From DAOUAJ01 sp034433615 (lineage in GTDB: Bacteria; Chloroflexota; Anaerolineae; DUEN01), in assembly GCA_034433615.1 (NCBI GenBank), contig DAOUAJ010000045.1:1-7497 (forward strand): DNA of 7,497 nucleotides, written 5' to 3'. Shown here in pieces: positions 6,607 to 7,497 of this stretch. Under the pieces are notes generated by a model. That model was not told where the DNA came from, did not search any database, and saw only the letters and a list, made by a program, of their open reading frames with translations. A program made the position numbers and the translations under genes. How positions within the stretch are numbered: position 1 is the stretch's first letter; every line of letters begins with the position of its first letter.

Positions 6607-6615
6607 ATTATATCA
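6607..6615 (-). promoter_or_regulatory. Possible extended -10 promoter element upstream of nuoK
   Basis: On the minus strand the nuoJ-nuoK gap contains TGATATAAT, a perfect TATAAT hexamer preceded by the TG of an extended -10 element. It begins 3 nt after the nuoJ stop codon and lies about 47 nt before the nuoK start. No good -35 hexamer is visible 16-18 nt upstream, in the end of nuoJ; the best candidate window reads like CTCGTG. Extended -10 promoters can work without a -35, so an internal promoter for nuoKLMN is possible. A chance AT-rich spacer is the alternative. Confidence 0.3.
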
Positions 6616-6618
6616 CGC

Positions 6619-7110
6619 TTACTCTTTCTCACGAGCGATGATAATGGCACCAACGAGCGCCACGACCAGGAGAACGGACGCCACCTCGAAGGGAATCACG
6701 TAAGGACCCACAAACGCCTGCCCCAGGGCCACGATCGCATTACTGGCCGGTTCTGCCCCGTTGACAGGCCAGGTAATGTGAGTGATCAAGGAAGCCAACA
6801 CGCCGAAGAGCAGCAGTGCGCCCAACGCCACGATAGCCCATTGCTCGTTCACGACCCGCGGCACATCGCGCATCCCCACACGACTGAGCATGATGGCAAA
6901 CACGATCAACGTGGCGATGGCACCCACGTAGATCAGGATCTGCACAACCGCCAAAAACTCCGCCTCTAACAAAATATAGAGGCCAGCTATCCCAAAAAAC
7001 GAAGCGGTCAGGAACAGAGCGCTGTGAAAGAGGTTGCGAGAGGTTACCACCAGGAGAGCAGCTCCCAGCGTCGCGGCACCGATCACGATGAAGATCATCT
7101 GTAGTAGCAT
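6619..7110 (-). CDS. nuoJ: NADH-quinone oxidoreductase subunit J (NuoJ)
   Basis: NuoJ (Nqo10/ND6) is a small integral membrane subunit of Complex I at the junction between the quinone module and the pumps. Its third helix is thought to change conformation during coupling. The protein has 163 residues with about five hydrophobic segments (roughly 1-22, 27-47, 52-77, 90-112 and 138-159). The diagnostic stretch is LEAEFLAVVQILIYVGAIATL at about 48-68, where Y61 corresponds to the conserved tyrosine of helix 3 (Y59 in E. coli). The C-terminal helix FEVASVLLVVALVGAI is also typical. It is somewhat shorter than E. coli NuoJ (184 residues) because the C-terminal tail is short. The ATG at 7110 is supported by GAGGAA about 8 nt upstream. 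The upstream neighbour is nuoH; nuoI, commonly found between H and J, is not there. The assignment is confident from motif and context. Confidence 0.96.
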   Translation of the reverse strand: MLLQMIFIVIGAATLGAALLVVTSRNLFHSALFLTASFFGIAGLYILLEAEFLAVVQILIYVGAIATLIVFAIMLSRVGMRDVPRVVNEQWAIVALGALLLFGVLASLITHITWPVNGAEPASNAIVALGQAFVGPYVIPFEVASVLLVVALVGAIIIAREKE

Positions 7111-7140
7111 GAGGGGCGTTCCTCACTTATCCCGATGAGA

Positions 7141-7497
7141 TCAGGCTGTGGCCGCGCGCTGCCGTTCAGCGCTCAAACGCAGCCTACGCCCGGGCAGGCC
7201 CAGTCCAACCAGGAGCAGAACCACGTTGGCAACCAGGATCAACAACGATTGCACCAACGCAGGCAGTGGGAGCTTCAGCAGGGCAGCTACCAACAGCACG
7301 TTGACCAGTGCCCCCGGCACCAGCACTTTCCAGGCCAGGGCCATCAGTTGATCAATGCGCACGCGAGGGAAAGTGGCGCGGAACCACGTGAACAGTGTGT
7401 AAACCACGCCCACTTTTATGGAGAAGTAGACCACCCCCAGGACCGGAACTGCACTCACGAAGGGCCCCTGCCACCCCCCCAGAAACAAGGTGGTCGC
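7141..7497 (-). CDS. nuoH: NADH-quinone oxidoreductase subunit H (NuoH), 3' part only
   Basis: NuoH (Nqo8/ND1) is the membrane subunit of Complex I that joins the peripheral arm to the membrane arm and builds much of the quinone chamber. Only the last 118 residues are visible; the gene runs off the right edge. The visible part begins ATTLFLGGWQGPF, which matches the conserved TLFFGGW segment of E. coli NuoH. It is followed by a hydrophobic helix, the loop FPRVRIDQLMALAWK (family pattern RxDQxMxxxWK) and the next helix. The TTG at 7488-7486 is an internal leucine codon of that motif, not a start. After the point where E. coli NuoH ends there is a further hydrophobic stretch and a basic tail (GRRLRLSAERQRAATA), consistent with the extra C-terminal helix seen in some bacterial homologues. 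The gene stops with TGA, 30 nt before nuoJ, so co-transcription is likely. A run of seven C at 7474-7480 keeps frame through the conserved GGW. Family assignment is firm. Confidence 0.95.
   Translation of the reverse strand, partial: ATTLFLGGWQGPFVSAVPVLGVVYFSIKVGVVYTLFTWFRATFPRVRIDQLMALAWKVLVPGALVNVLLVAALLKLPLPALVQSLLILVANVVLLLVGLGLPGRRLRLSAERQRAATA

Noticed and set aside
1..7497. tRNA, rRNA, riboswitch, phage or defence genes
   Set aside because: No sequence resembling these was seen on either strand; the window is almost fully covered by Complex I genes.

Overview
The window is the distal part of a respiratory Complex I (NADH:quinone oxidoreductase, nuo) operon. Every credible gene lies on the minus strand, so transcription runs from high to low coordinates. 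In that order it holds the 3' end of nuoH, then nuoJ, nuoK, nuoL, nuoM and nuoN. Next come a small membrane protein with a C-terminal four-cysteine (zinc-ribbon-like) motif and the first codons of another gene that runs off the left edge. All recognised Nuo proteins belong to the membrane arm: NuoH forms part of the quinone site, NuoJ and NuoK form the linker, and NuoL/M/N are the three antiporter-like proton-pumping subunits. The charged residues expected on the proton-transfer axis are present in K, L, M and N, so the arm looks functional.

The organism is a bacterium of moderately high GC with strong Shine-Dalgarno sites (GGAGG) and at least one probable TTG start. The short degenerate repeats between and inside genes recall what I know of Chloroflexota, and to a lesser degree Cyanobacteria. 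The phylum is an inference from style, not from a marker gene.

Layout, right to left: nuoH (7497-7141, 5' end missing), 30-nt gap, nuoJ (7110-6619), 58-nt gap with a TATAAT box, nuoK (6560-6252), 122-nt repeat-filled gap, nuoL (6129-3868), 100-nt gap, nuoM (3767-2187), gap filled by a palindromic repeat, nuoN (2076-592), 15-nt gap, zinc-ribbon membrane protein (576-82), 31-nt gap, partial small ORF (50-1). No gap exceeds about 125 nt.

This is mostly an ordinary housekeeping operon, and I see no sign of a new defence or mobile system. The points worth a second look are: (i) an 8-nt tandem repeat, six copies in a row, lying in frame inside nuoL and expanding one loop; (ii) two different repeat/palindrome elements filling the K-L and M-N gaps; (iii) no nuoI between nuoH and nuoJ, where it is usually found; (iv) an unassigned membrane zinc-ribbon protein tightly linked after nuoN.
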